A DNA stretch of 64,000 nt, taken from the NCBI RefSeq assembly GCF_020740795.1, contig NC_067296.1:8099001-8163000 (forward strand), read 5' to 3'. The position numbers were made by a program, and so were the translations under genes. A model generated the notes under the pieces. It saw only the letters and a list, made by a program, of their open reading frames with translations. It did not search any database and had not been told where the DNA came from. The stretch comes from Apus apus. Lineage: Eukaryota; Chordata; Aves; Apodiformes; Apodidae. This document shows, piece by piece, positions 14,601-26,963 of the stretch (its first letter is position 1; each line of letters opens with the position of its first letter).

Positions 14601-17600
14601 TCTTAGTTACAGAGAACTGTAAATAAGTTAAAAAATTCCAGTAATCTTTCCCTTTGCCTCTTATGGTGTGTTGTAGCAGTGTTTTAGCTGTCTCTTCAAT
14701 AGCTGCTTTGGGGGAAGGGGACATATTTGGAGACGAACTAATTTAGGTTATTTAACTAAAATTCATTATCTATCTCAATAGTCAGAGACATTAGATTTAA
14801 AGACTGGATTTAAAGCTGTTTTGCATTTGTACTTTTAAAATTCTTAGTAAATGTTGAGGTGGTTTTTTTTTTCGATGTTGGATTTATTTTGCTCTGTAAG
14901 GTCTACTCTTGGAGAGAAGACAATCTAGATTAATGTTTAAATTGTTCTGTAACTCAGTGGGCATTCATTCAGATTTTCAGTTATTCTGTTTTTATTATAT
15001 TATAAATTTAAAGCATGTATTATTACATTTTATATTGCTTTTGAATAAAACCTGAAATCTAATTTAAAAGTCACAAAAGCAGCAGCTTAAAATGATTAGT
15101 TAAAAGCTGTCTTTAAATACTTTGGGTGCATCAGAAAGAAGAGCAGTAAGTCTACACAAGCATGTTTGACAATTAAAATTAATGTATTTATGAGTGAAGG
15201 GAAGTCTTTCTCAAAGTCAGTAAACTGAAGCACTTGTTTGTTGTCTATGTATCTGCCAGAGTTTTGGAGCTAACTGGACTCAGCCTCTTGCACCTCATTT
15301 GTATGTATAAATTGGAAGCAAACTTTCTGGCTTTTTCAACTTGTAGCTGGTTTCTCAATGTTGGATGACCTCAATGAACACAGATATGGAAACATAAATA
15401 CACTGAATCGGGTTTTTTTCTGTGTTCCTACAGGAGAAACAATTACTACCCAAAGCAGAGCTCATTTACTCACTTAACTGACCAGCTTCTGGGAGAGTAA
15501 CTTCCTTCAGGCCACTTGTTTCTCTTTCTTTACAATATTAGCACTATTTTGCTATTTGAAAAGTTTATAAATAATGTATATAAAAATGAAAATAGCTGAT
15601 ATTAAATTTATGCCTCAGCATAAGTTGTCATTATTTCAGATTTACTTTTAAAATGTGTTTATTTTAAAATGAAACACAGACATTAAATAATACACTTTTT
15701 TTCCCATTAATTCTGCATTTCATCTATTGTAGAGACACTTTAATTCCAGGAAATAATTTGATCCTGGGATATGAACTGGATCTACAAGAAAACAGTAAAA
15801 GTTTTGGATTCAAGGCTATGATCTTGGACAGCTCTCAAACAGAAATATAGAAAAATATAGCTCAGGAAAAAGGCAGCCTGAAATTAGAACTGTTGATAAT
15901 ACAAATATAATGGAACAGATTTAGATTTTCATTTTAACCCTGGTGCTATTTTTATACCATAAAGAAGATAAAATGGGAAGTCTTTTATGTGATGAAATCC
16001 AAACATAAACAATTCCTTTTTGATTTCTAAAGTAGATTTTTCTATTGAGAACACTTACAATTTTCAATTTTATGTTATTCTTAATATTATTCTTATTAAA
16101 TAGCAATACATTATCTTTAAAATTATAATAATTGGCCCAATGCTTTGGCACATGTAGTAGAACTGTTCACTTTTAATTATTAGCTGGTGGAACTAAACCC
16201 TGTCATTTTCCATGTGTTGAGTAGATCTGTTCGAAAGGACCTGAGAATGGGAATGGAAACAGAATTGATCTGTGAGTTAGAGCATGAAGAGAAGTCCCAG
16301 CACTTTTGTAAGTATCACTTCTTGCATCTGATGAGAATGTTGGTTGCTTGATTGGATGTGTTTAGTCCACATGCATTATGCATGTCCTTAGCTATGCTGA
16401 GGGCTTCTTAGGAGATGCAGCTCTAACCACAGTGTAGCCAGCTATTTATTCTTCCCTCTGATAAACAAATACATTCCAGAGAAGGCAATTTCAGCTGCTG
16501 CCTATGGACTCTCAGCCTGATCTCAACCAACACTCCAGGAGGAGTGAAGGACACTTGAAGGCTCTGTCTGTGTGGTTTGCAGCTCACCAGCCAGAGCTGC
16601 AAAATTAATCCCCTGCCATCCAGATTAAGAGTTTTTCAGATCCTTTACAGATTTTCTTTTTTTTAAGAAGCAACTTGTAGAGTTCTCTCATCACCACTGA
16701 AAATAGTAATCAGCAGCTTTTGATGATGTGAGAGGTTAAAATTAGGTCTGTGTTCTTTCCTAGCTCTGTGGAGGGAAGAGTTCATACCCAGGCTAGCCTT
16801 TGCAGAGCAGATCCCTCCCCACCCATTCCTGTTGCTCAGCATCCACTTCAAAAGCTTGATTTATAATTTTTTTTTAGGTAAGTTGATGTATTTAAACCTT
16901 CCAGCTTGGAAGCTTGGTCTATACCATTAATGGGTTCTGAAGAAACTTTCAGACAATTAACATGCAAGGATGCAGGGGGAGGTGGCTACAGGACATGTTG
17001 GCAACTGCATGATAAACTTTATCTATCTCCATCGTGTCCTGCTCACATGTTGCTCTTGGTTTGACCGAGTGGTGCTGCTCCCAGCACACATCAGGCCTTA
17101 GCATGAGCCATGTATTAGCCAAAACCTGAGCAGGAACTGGGGGAAGAGACACCAAGGTACCTGTGGCTGCAATGAGGCTGCTGCCTGGGACTGTAGGGAG
17201 TCTGGAGGCTGGTGTGGTGTGGGAGGTTCAGCTTTTATTTGCCTCTTAATGCTTTACGAAGAGTGAAAATTGTGCAAAAATTTAAGCAATAATAAATTAT
17301 GAATCCAATTAGGCCCTGGTTTGCAAGAATGATGAATATTCACATTCTAAATAGCTGAGAAATATAAAAAATGTATGACAGCTTTATTTGTTCCAGCTCT
17401 GAGGATTATGGGTGAACCTTTTCCTGAATGTGCTAAGCTTTCTCAGCACCACTCAAGTGCTGAACTAGGTAAAAAGGATGTTCAGCCTGACACGGGGCTG
17501 CACCTGCTGGGCAGAGCTGGGTGCAAATGCAGCCCATGGGCCCCAACAGAAACAGCAGCCAACAAACTGCAGCACTGTGGGGGTTAGGGGCTCTGTGAAA

Positions 17601-19109
17601 ACCTGTGTCATTGCCATAGCTAATGACCAAGTCATTTTCTAGTAGGTGTCTTTTTAAGAACTGGGTTTCTTAAAAGTGAAGTTAAGGGTAGTGTTTTCTT
17701 AATAACCTTCCCTTATTTCTTACCTTACCAGTAACTTTGGAATTTGTGTATTTGACCTGGAAGGATTTTATAAGTCCTTTTGCATTTCACCTTTAATTTT
17801 ATACATTTGCTCCTGACTCCTCTGCAATAATGAAAGCAGATGATCAGCAGTCTTGCTGCTCTTATTAAGGTATTTAAAATACAAATTCTGAGTTCCCTAC
17901 AGAGCTCCACACTGTAGGAAAAGTATGTAATTTTAAAATTTTTTAATCTCCTTCAAATTACTTTCTGTGATTTACTTTACTAGCACAAGGGTATAGTGTT
18001 GAATTTGCTTGTGTTGCGGCAATCTCTACGTAAGACCAAAACATAATTTTGCCATCTAAATAACCAGTCAAGACTAAGTTAGTACCATTAGCTGAACACT
18101 GGTCTGTTGGAGCACCCATCATATGAGAATGTAATTTGAAAAGCATATTTGTCTTGAGGGTTTTTTTCTGTCCTTTTTTTTGTTGATGTCAGTATAAGTA
18201 TCAGGCTCAAGGAGCATACATCTTCTGTATTCTATTGTTCTGTAGGGATTATTCTGATTTTTCACATTGGTATTGAGTTTTGGGCACAGCTCACATTCAG
18301 GTCACATATATATCATGCTAAATCACTAGCTAGTGTATCTGTGACCAGTCAGGGTAGAAGTGTCTGTCATGATGCAGTCAGATTTCTTTGGATTGGGTTT
18401 GGTTTCTAGTAATTACTTATGTACATACAAAAGGAAAAGAAACATTTCTGCCTTGCAGCCCATCAGCTGGGCAGTCCAGAATCAGCACCCCAGGGACTCA
18501 GAGCCTACTATTTATGAAGGAAAATTAGGTCAGACTACCTAGAACTCAGCATTTATAAATTTTAAATAACTTGGACTAAAAAAATTGACAGTGATTGAAA
18601 CCACATTCCTACAACTTGAAAACAGAAAAAAACAACAAACCCTTTTCCATTTATACTGTTATTTCCTATTATGATTGTACACAGGGGTGAGGTTCTGGAT
18701 AAATTTTATAAATTTTTATATTTTACTGGCTTTGTCGTCATGTGAACCACTTTTTCTCAGAACCGTAATTTCTAACACTACGGCAGCTTGACTTGAGCAC
18801 TCTGGTAGAGATGTAGCAGCATTCCCATCAGAAATTGCCTTTCCATTGTGACACAAATGGTAGCAAGCCCTTTGCATGACAAATTTTGGTTTATAGGGTT
18901 TCAAACTGGAGCAAGATGTCTTCTTCAGAAGGGCTGAGAGATCTCTGAAAGACATGTTCTGTTGGACAAATCATGTTGACACCAAGTCCCAGCCTGCCCA
19001 GATCCAGCTTGGCCGGTCACATGGGCAGGTTTGTGTCCATGAAAGGACAGGCTCTGCTCTGATGAATTTTTCACCTAACTGGATTAGACAGATAAAATGG
19101 GAGTGTGAG
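11667..19109. other. Noncoding stretch, no gene recognised
   Basis: No exon, RNA gene or clear mobile element is seen. The words gggaaactgaggcataa at about 11741-11757 resemble a short piece of a CORE-SINE but are too short to assign. 14.8-16.2 kb is strongly A/T-rich. 17220-17390 is A/T-rich with several homeodomain-like ATTA/TAAT words and resembles a conserved noncoding element. Confidence 0.6.
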
Positions 19110-19265
19110 GAAGGGACATTATCCCTGTTCCGTAGACTGGGAGATGGAAGACAGTTACTCATTGAAAGTCACACAATAGATGGATGGGTGCCAGATGCTG
19201 TAGATGCCAGGGATGGGATTTAAACCCAGATGTCCTGAGTGCCAGCCCACCGCACTAAATTCATA
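19110..19265 (+). mobile_element. MIR/CORE-SINE-type relic
   Basis: The order of phrases follows the 3' two-thirds of MIR-like SINEs: ttatccctgttccgtagac (the 'ttatccccattttacagat' region), then gaaagtcacacaatag ('aaggtcacacagc'), then gggatttaaacccagatgtc ('gggattcgaacccaggt'), then gtgccagcccaccgcacta ('gctcagccactgcacta'). The tRNA-derived 5' part is not recognisable. Divergence is high and there are small gaps, as expected for a very old copy. This is recognition by eye against the family consensus. Confidence 0.72.
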
Positions 19266-19355
19266 GTTATCCATCCTTACCAAAATCCAGGAGGGCTTTC
19301 TGATTGATTCAGTATTTAGAAAATTTTGGCTGCCATAAAGTGATACTTCAGAGAA

Positions 19356-19402
19356 CCATACGATTACAGTTGTAAAGGACTGTTCTTACTACCCCTTCCA
19401 TT
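19356..19402 (-). mobile_element. Possible CR1 3'-tail relic
   Basis: The phrase agaaccatacgattacag followed by ttgtaaaggact resembles the reverse complement of a CR1 3' end, which reads agaatcatagaatcatag followed by ggttggaaggacct. The match is short and imperfect, so this is tentative. It sits between two SINE-like relics. Confidence 0.25.
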
Positions 19403-19424
19403 TTCTTTAAGAATGAATGAGTTT

Positions 19425-19560
19425 AGCCTCCTATGAGGTAAGAGAGGTAATTAGAGCAACTTTTCAAAAGTGGCTGTTACAGCACATGTCTGAAGTGACT
19501 TGCCAATAATACCTGAGAGGTCTATGTTAGAAGAATTGATTCTGATTCCACTTTCTGCTG
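19425..19560 (+). mobile_element. Probable MIR/CORE-SINE-type relic
   Basis: Recognisable pieces in the right order are cctcctatgaggtaagagag ('cctatgaggtaggta'), gaagtgacttgccaa ('aagtgacttgcccaa') and gaattgattctgattcc at the position of the 'gggattcgaaccc' block. The middle is poorly matched, so the boundaries are approximate. Confidence 0.4.
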
Positions 19561-21938
19561 CAGTCATTTTCAGGTACCCTTCATTAATATTTTGTTCCTC
19601 AGTTTTCCTCTGCTCCTCCTGCATTTTTTAAATTTTGCAGTTCATTAAAATTGTATCATTTTCAGATTGATAAAACCACTTCCTTATGCCAGAATAAATG
19701 AAGCATCTCTGGTGGATACATTGAATTGATTTACTAGCAAATCAAACAGCAAAGGAATACAATTTAACAATGAAGCCACTACTTTAAAAAAAAATAAAAA
19801 AAAATAGAGAAAAAAAAAATCTGTAATTCTGAAGACTGCAAGGTTTGGAGCATAAATGACAATGGAAGTTTATGGAGCCTTTTGGATTAAACCAAAGGTC
19901 AGCTCCATTAAACCAAATGGAGCATTCCTAATCTGACATGTTGACAAGGACATCCCTGCCTATTCCAAAAGGGAGTTTCAAATGAATCCAGATTTATCTT
20001 ATGTTCCCAAAAGGGGCTGGGCTGGCTCCAAAGGAAGTTATCCAGGCCAAAAAATAAACAAGATACACATGAAGCAGATTGTGCCACCAGGAAAACTTCC
20101 AGGGAATATGCAGAGAGGAGAAGGAAAGCCAGCAGAGTCATGGCTTAAGATGTCTTTCCTCTCTCCTCATTATGGCCTATCTCTATTTCTCAGAGAATGT
20201 AAATCAAAGTTTCTTTCCCATGAGACCCCTTGCCCTTGTATTCACTTTCCTCATCCTTTCTTCCCCAAGAAGACAGCTCCATGTGCTGCTTCTCCCCAAC
20301 ACTCAACTCCTCCCTGCCCTACAGTTGCAAAGCAGCAGCTACAGAGATGCTCAGGGCTGAAGTGCTGATCCTGCATCTGCTAACATTCATACTCAGTTAT
20401 TGAGCTCTGCAAGAGCAGCCTGGAGCTGAGCAGCCACGCTGCTCCCAGGAGTGTGTCTGCATAATTTGAATTATGTAATTCCGAAAAGCAAATTTAGCCT
20501 TTTCCAACTGCTGTTACTGTGGCAGACACGTAGTCACAGTAATTGCAAATATCAGGACAAGCACCTTTTACATTCACATTTTGTCAAACTGCGACCAAAC
20601 TTTTAATTTGCTAAGGGACCCCAGGAGAGCTGTCCTGCTGGCATACGTTGTTCATGGTACCATGTCTGACTAGAGTCTGACATGGGCTTTATAACTGGCT
20701 GGAGCAGAGTCACTAAATTACATGCTGCTATGAGATATATAAGCCCAGGAGACACAGAACAGCTCCTTAATACGACAGCCTTCGAAGAGGCATGAGCTCA
20801 AATACTGTTGCAGAGAACAAAGCTTCCCAGTGTTAGATACAATATTAGAAGTTCTACCTCATGAAACATTATAGACTCCATTTTCAAAGGAAATCCAAGT
20901 TTGTGCCCATAATAATAGTGTGTTGAACGTCCTGCCAGAGAAAAAGTCTGTCTAGCTACATATAGACCAGTCCTTGTGCACACGAAAAGGAGGGCTGCAG
21001 TGTGTCCACTTTGTAAATGCAACTCCAGGGTTTCAGAAGTGCATGCTAGACACATACAGGATAGAGACAGTTAGAAGGTGTTTGGTAGTGAGGGCCAGAT
21101 TATAAAATATGAGTCTCAGAAGGTTGTTTTATAACCTGAACTGTAGATTTTGCAGCAGCTTTAGTATTCGGTTAGCTGTATTTTGGAAATCAGAAATCTG
21201 TTCCAGAGATGTGGATTGCATTCCATCTAGTATACACATTTAAATTTTGTGTGTGAATTTCTCATCAGCAAAATAACAGCAGTCCTGCTTGTCCATGCAC
21301 TGTCATTTACTATCCCCAGTGATCACTGGGTGATAATGGCCATATTTGTGTAGGGTTTGATACTTGAAGGAAAGACGCTAAGAAAATTATATTTAAAAAT
21401 TAGATTACTAGTGTCACTTCCAGCAGTTAAGACTTCTGCAGAGATGGAGAAATGTATTGCTACGGTATAGAAATTTGTTGAAGCACTGCACATAAAATAC
21501 GCAAGTGATGATCAATAATTGTATGTGTGTATTCACCACAGTCACTTTAATAGCAGTTGTACGTACACGACCAAGGAAGATGTTTTATTCGTATGTGTAT
21601 ATATATATATAAATTAACATATCTGTATGAATAGGTAGATGTGTATGTGCATTTACATATAAAACCACAGCTGCTTAGCCATATCCTTTTGCTACAATGT
21701 TTAAAAATTCTGATAGAAATGTATTCTGATTATATTACGGTATATTTGCTACATGTACCAAGGCTTTTTCTATTTGGGGATTTTTTGTGGGTACCAGGAA
21801 TGTCACAAGTAGCTGGGTTTTGGGGCTCAAGTAGATGGACCAGTAAGACTGGTCAGATCAAGATTTCAGATTGAGAAGTGTGAAATATGTAGCTAGATCA
21901 CTAGTTCTAGTGCAATGATTTTGCTTGTGTCTGTCCAT

Positions 21939-21962
21939 AAGATGTCTTTCAAGATGTCTTTC
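21939..21962. repeat. 12-bp perfect tandem duplication
   Basis: The word aagatgtctttc occurs twice in direct succession. This is seen directly and has no evident function. Confidence 0.85.
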
Positions 21963-22556
21963 AATTTGCTCTTGACCTTGGCAAAAAGCTCACATTTGAG
22001 GCTTTGGCTGTCCTTCCAAGGAGGAATATTTAGGCCAATATGGACTCTCCCAGTCCTCATAAGAACTGATAAAATTATGGGCAAGTTCCATTTAATGATC
22101 CTGGAGAGTTTTGGTTTTGAAATCACTTAGAACGAGGTTGTGCACGTGAGACTCAGGCTGGGTATCTCAGAGGGAAGTAAGGAACCTGGGGATGGGGGGA
22201 CACCACCCCTACATGTGCTGCCCATAGCCCAGGCATTAGGAACTGCTGCCAGCTTTGGCCAGCAGCACATGAGCTCTGCCTGGAGAGATGGTGACTCACA
22301 GGGGTGTCTGAATCATCCAGGCTTCCTGGGATGAGGCAGAACTCAGCACACAGCCCTGCTGCATGGCCAGGCAGGGGGGATGGATGGAGAAGGAGCTTCC
22401 AGCTCCTCAGACCTGCAGCTCCAGGAGCAATCAATCTGCCTCCTGAAGGGGGAGGCTCCTGTAGAGCAGCCACAGGTGAGAAGCAGGATCGAGGTGACAC
22501 ATGGCATTGTAAAAGTCTTTCCTCTGATTTGTTTTTTTGTGTGCATTTGCTTTCAG

Positions 22557-22638
22557 GGTCTGCTTTCAGTTCATCAGGGCTACAAACTACAGCAGCTTCC
22601 CTGCAAGGTCTGCAGTAATGTGAAAACAGAAATAAGTG
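22557..22638 (+). other. Exon-like segment with one open frame
   Basis: A long T/G-rich pyrimidine tract ends in gtgcatttgctttcag at 22556, and a donor reading aagtg|gtgagt follows 22638. In the first frame all 27 codons are open, ending QQLPCKVCSNVKTEIS plus one base of the next codon. The other two frames contain stops. The CxxC pair recalls the start of a nuclear-receptor zinc finger, but the conserved residues after it are missing, so I do not assign that family. It could be a real coding exon of an unrecognised gene or a chance pseudo-exon. No partner exon was found. Confidence 0.22.
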
Positions 22639-24139
22639 GTGAGTGGCTGTTGCAAACTACACTGGCCTCCTGGCATTTTCAGCTGTTTTCCACCCACCCT
22701 TGAAAATCATCTCGGGCTCAAAATGGAACTGTGAACTATACCACATGCCCTGAATGAAGTGCTAATTAAATACTTCTACTTAATGTAGACAACATTTCTT
22801 TGAAAAGACTGTAATGCATTGCAGATGTTATTAATTCCCTTAGAGAATGATGAAGGGAGCAACGTGCAGATTGCAACCCTCTATGGGAGGTAGGGGTGTC
22901 ACCCAAGTGGTTACCACTGATAAAGCCTAGTGCTGAAGCAGCACTGGTCTGATCCTGATTCCCAGACACATTGTCTAACAGTGAACCTGGTAGCAGGAAT
23001 ACTGCAGGTGCTTCCACCTGGATGCATACTTTGACTCATGGTAGGTAAATGGTGGAGCTTTAGTCTAAAAGAAAACAGGTAAGAACTGGCAGGTGTTGCA
23101 GAAAAGGATCTAAATCTCTCCAGGTGGAGGCCCCAGCCATGTTAGAGGAGTTGGCAAGTGGTTTCTGGCTCAGGCTAGCCCAATGCAGGACAGTGCTCCA
23201 CAGCAAAGGAACTGAAAGGCTTTGGGTTTAGCACATGCACCTAAGTCCTTTCTGACAACAGGAGAAAGGCTGAAAATCCAGCTCCAGAGTAGCTGGAAGG
23301 CTCTGCTAAAGTTGTTGCCTTTGAAATTATGGTTGATCTTTAGGTTTTCAGAGTCAACAGCTATCAAGCTCAGGAGAGCCAGATCACTTTTGGGATATGC
23401 TTATGCTGCTACTGGACCATATGTTCAAGTCCATTTCCAAGCCCAGTCTTGCCCATGAGTAGCGTGCTTTTTCACAAGCTCTGGCGCAGGCTCGAGGCCA
23501 GCTCTAGCTGTTTTGAGGGAGAAGAATCTGAGCAAAATGGGTGTCTTTGTACAGACCCAGGCTCTCATCAGTGCAGCCTGGGGGGATCAGACAAAAGCAG
23601 GGCTGTGCATACAGGAGTTGAGTTTTCCAGCACAAGTCCCAAACTTGGATTGAAATGTTCTGTACTTGCACCAGACCCAAATTGCCACCAGGCCAGTAGC
23701 TAACCAAATGGACAGAAACTTGCATGTCGTGGAGCTTGTCCCCGTGTGCCTGTGCTCACCACACACATGGCCTCTGTCTTCAGGCAGACTCTGAGATCAA
23801 GCCCTCTTGGGTCATCTTCTGAGGAAGTAGATTTTTCTCATAATCCACAGGACTAGAAATCCTGATTTACCCTTTCTAAGACAGTTTAAACTCCTGGGTC
23901 TCTGGGGCATACCTGTGAGACAATGGCACTTTGCCCGAGCTTCAGGGGTGGATCAGAGAGAGGCCCCTGCTGCAGGGGGGTATTTCAGCTGCACTGGTCT
24001 GAATACACACCAGACACAAAGTTAATAGGACAGAAAGAATCCAGTTTTCATGCAGTAATGGTTGCTTCCAGGGCATGGAAAGATCTCTGACACTCTGGTT
24101 TCAGGGTGGGGGAGAGAGCCTGATTAGACAAAGATTCCA

Positions 24140-24290
24140 ACTGGGAGAGGAGGGACTAGGAGCCAGGATTCCTGGCTTTAATTACTTTGTGCTAACGAGC
24201 CTTGTTAGTGGCTTGCCTACTGATACACTAATTTCCTCTTCAAAATGGATGACACCATTCTATCTCATTGGGATCAAATAATTAAGATGT
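24140..24290 (-). mobile_element. MIR/CORE-SINE-type relic, reversed
   Basis: On the plus strand the text follows the reverse complement of MIR-like SINEs closely: ggactaggagccaggattcc then tggctttaattactttgtg ('ggagccaggactcctgggttctattcccagctctg'), gttagtggcttgcc in the 'ccttgggcaagtcac' area, then atttcctcttcaaaatggat ('tttccccatctgtaaaatgg') and attgggatcaaataatta. It is the longest and best-ordered SINE relic in the window. Confidence 0.75.
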
Positions 24291-26828
24291 GTTACTGCAG
24301 GTGAAATAATAGTTGTGTAGAACTTCTAGGCCCACAGATGAATGTTGCCACAGTGGCTGTGTTTTGAGGTGCTTGTGATGATAAATCTTACCTTAAGACT
24401 GGACATCTCTAAGTTTTTAAATGCAAATTGGAGAAGGAGCTCAGCACTGAAGAGTTACCAGGTAAAAAAAAGTTAATTTCTTTTTTTATTCTGACACATT
24501 TTGCTTGGAACTGCAGCCAAAGTGAATCACCTCTGCCCTGATCCAGCAGTACCTCCTCACTGCACTCATGGTGCTTTTCTCCCTGGGACAGTGTCCTGCA
24601 AGACTCCCCAGCAGAATATAGTATTCATAGATCCCTAACTGCAAATTGAACTCACTCTCTTTTTCCTTTGAAGATTACAGGCCTGTAAAGATCTAAAGCT
24701 GGTTTAGCAACTGTTCTCAGCAGCAGGATTGTGCCTGTTGAGCAATGTTAAAACAGTTATTTTTATTAAAAGAAAGAAGGCAGCATATTTCCTTGCTGGT
24801 GGAAGGAGCAATATGGACCACGTTGTACTGAATTTCTGCCTGCAGTGCCCAAAGCCTGCAGGCAGAATTGAGTGGAAGGGTGCAGAGGAGGTTGGCTGGT
24901 CACCTTGGCAGCTCTACTCCCATCACCCTGCACATCCTGTCTCTGTCCTGTCCCTACCTGGGAAGCTTTGAGCTCAACTCATTCATTGTTCACCTTCTGT
25001 GGTTGGGAAGGAAGTTTCAAGGTGGGATCCGAGTACACAGAAGGGCAGAGTTGCTTTGGTAGCTGCAAGATGGACCAATAGAAGCCAGGGCTCTTGTGGA
25101 AGATATTCCAGGAGATACCTGAGTCTAAAACAGAGAAAAATTTTGGTTTCAGAGTGACAGAGCAATTAATTAGCACTATGTTTGTTCTTCTTTTGCTGGG
25201 GCTGATAACAGCAAGGGCTGAACAATATAGCAGTAACTTTAAATAATTTATTTATAATGAGAAAAATGTGTCTCCTGCTGCATGAGTATGAAAGCTGTTC
25301 CTGTAAAGTTCATAGAATATCTCCACATTTCTTTCAAAAATGGTCCTGCAGTGTTGTGAATGCTTTTTTGGGATTGGATCTTGGGAGAAAAAGAAAGTTG
25401 GAATACAAGATGATAAAGAACAAGAAAGCAGATGGCTAGGTGGAGAGCTTTCCTTAGTAAAGTATTGCACATCGAAGACGTTAATTAAATTTCCTATTGC
25501 TATTTATTGTGACCACATAAAATTCAAAGTACTGTGGTATTTAAACAGTTCTAGGTTCAAAGATGAGTCATGAAGCGGAGTTGATATTTTATCCATGGAC
25601 ATGTTGATGAAGGGTTTTCTAATGCAAGGATTTTATTTCCATTCTCTCTACTTCAATGGTATTTCTGTTCTCAGATTATTTTGTTGTAGAGAACTGAGAC
25701 AAAAGTAAGAAAACTGATCCTTCTGGGCCTATCTGTTATTGCAAACTTAATTATTTTCATTTTGAAAGTACACTACTACACAGTATTGCAGAGCTATTCC
25801 AAGTTCTCACTCTCCAGGGAGAATTATTCAAGGAAGAGAGAGTTACCATCTGGCCCTGCTTCTGTAAGAAAGTCTAAGGGGAATTTTTGCTGCTGTTGGT
25901 GAGCAGGTCTCTGAGTCAAGTCTCATTTTGCACATCTTTTTGCCAACAGACAGTGTGTCATTTGTGTGATAGCCACTGCATGAGGCAGTGAGCATTTGGG
26001 AGTGCAGGGTAGTGTATCTAGTGGCATGAACTTTAAAAAAAAAAGATAACCCTGCGAAGTTCAATTCTGCACATGGAAATGGACGTGATTGTCAGTTTCT
26101 CAAGTTTAATTTTTTCAGATTTCTGGGTATGGCAAGCTAGAATAGGCTGAATTTTTTACAATAAATAGGATCATTCACATGAAATTTATTTTGATACAAA
26201 ATGTTCTCTGTTGGCCTGAAGACAACCAGCAACTCAGGCAGCCCCTCTGCCCCTGGAGGAATTTGTAATGGTGCAATGGTAGTTTTCTCTACCCCGAAGA
26301 AAAGTTAAGTTTGAGAGAAGACAGATCCTTGTCCCAAGGAAAGTATTGCCAAAGTTAGAGTCCAGGATCCCAAACAGAGGCTGCTTTTGGAAGATGCATG
26401 TCGAGGATTGTTAATGCTGGAGAGGGAACTGACTCATCACATCATCAATTCTGCTCCTCTGCCAGTACAGCACAAAACATCTTTTATCATCACACTCTCT
26501 TTCTTCTTAATTTCTTTTTTAAATTTAAGGAGTTTAAAACTGCTTAGTATTCTTGTCATCCCCTTTTCCAGGGGGAAGACTGGCTGGTGGTTACAACTTG
26601 GGGTGATGCAGCCTCCATTTGCCCTGTGCAGGAGGACTCTTCCCATCAAGGCTTTGTCAGGGAAAGCCAGAGGATGAATTTCTTGGCTTATGCTTTCACT
26701 CCTAGCACTGAGTTGCACATATACCCCTTCCCATCTGAGTCCTTTTTTCTTTTTGCTTGCCTTAATCCTTCCTTTCTGTTTGTTGTGGAAAGCACTGTTT
26801 ATCTTAATGGGGACAAGCAAGAATGCTC

Positions 26829-26870
26829 CGGCCACATAATTGCCACGACGGCTACAGCGCGGTCCAGACG
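26829..26870. other. Small CpG cluster
   Basis: Six CpG dinucleotides occur within 42 bases, at 26829, 26846, 26849, 26858, 26860 and 26869, with a seventh at 26916. The flanking DNA has very few CpGs. It is far too short to be a CpG island. It could be a recently inserted or unmethylated spot, or a conserved regulatory element. Confidence 0.6.
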
Positions 26871-26943
26871 GTACCAGTTTGCACTGAGATTTTTCTGGGG
26901 TCTGCCAGCAACAAGCGGCTTCTGAGAGAGCTGAAATTGCTGC

Positions 26944-26963
26944 TTTTTTTTTTTTTTTTTTTT
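26944..26963. repeat. T20 homopolymer
   Basis: Twenty consecutive T residues. On the minus strand this could be the poly(A) tail of a retroposed sequence, but no flanking target-site duplication was recognised. Confidence 0.9.

Larger units (their letters stand above)
19561..24139. other. Noncoding stretch, no gene recognised
   Basis: No gene is recognised, but the stretch contains the exon-like segment at 22557-22638. It also holds an A-rich block at 19785-19820, an A/T-rich block at about 20455-20570 resembling a conserved noncoding element, a short TA microsatellite at 21597-21611, and a perfect 12-bp tandem duplication at 21939-21962. 22140-22500 is comparatively G/C-rich with overlapping open frames on both strands, and none of these looks like a known protein. 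Confidence 0.55.

Noticed and set aside
22557..22638. Nuclear-receptor zinc finger, suggested by CKVC
   Set aside because: Residues after the CxxC do not follow the receptor pattern (GD.ASG.HYG then CEGCK), and no second-finger exon was found.
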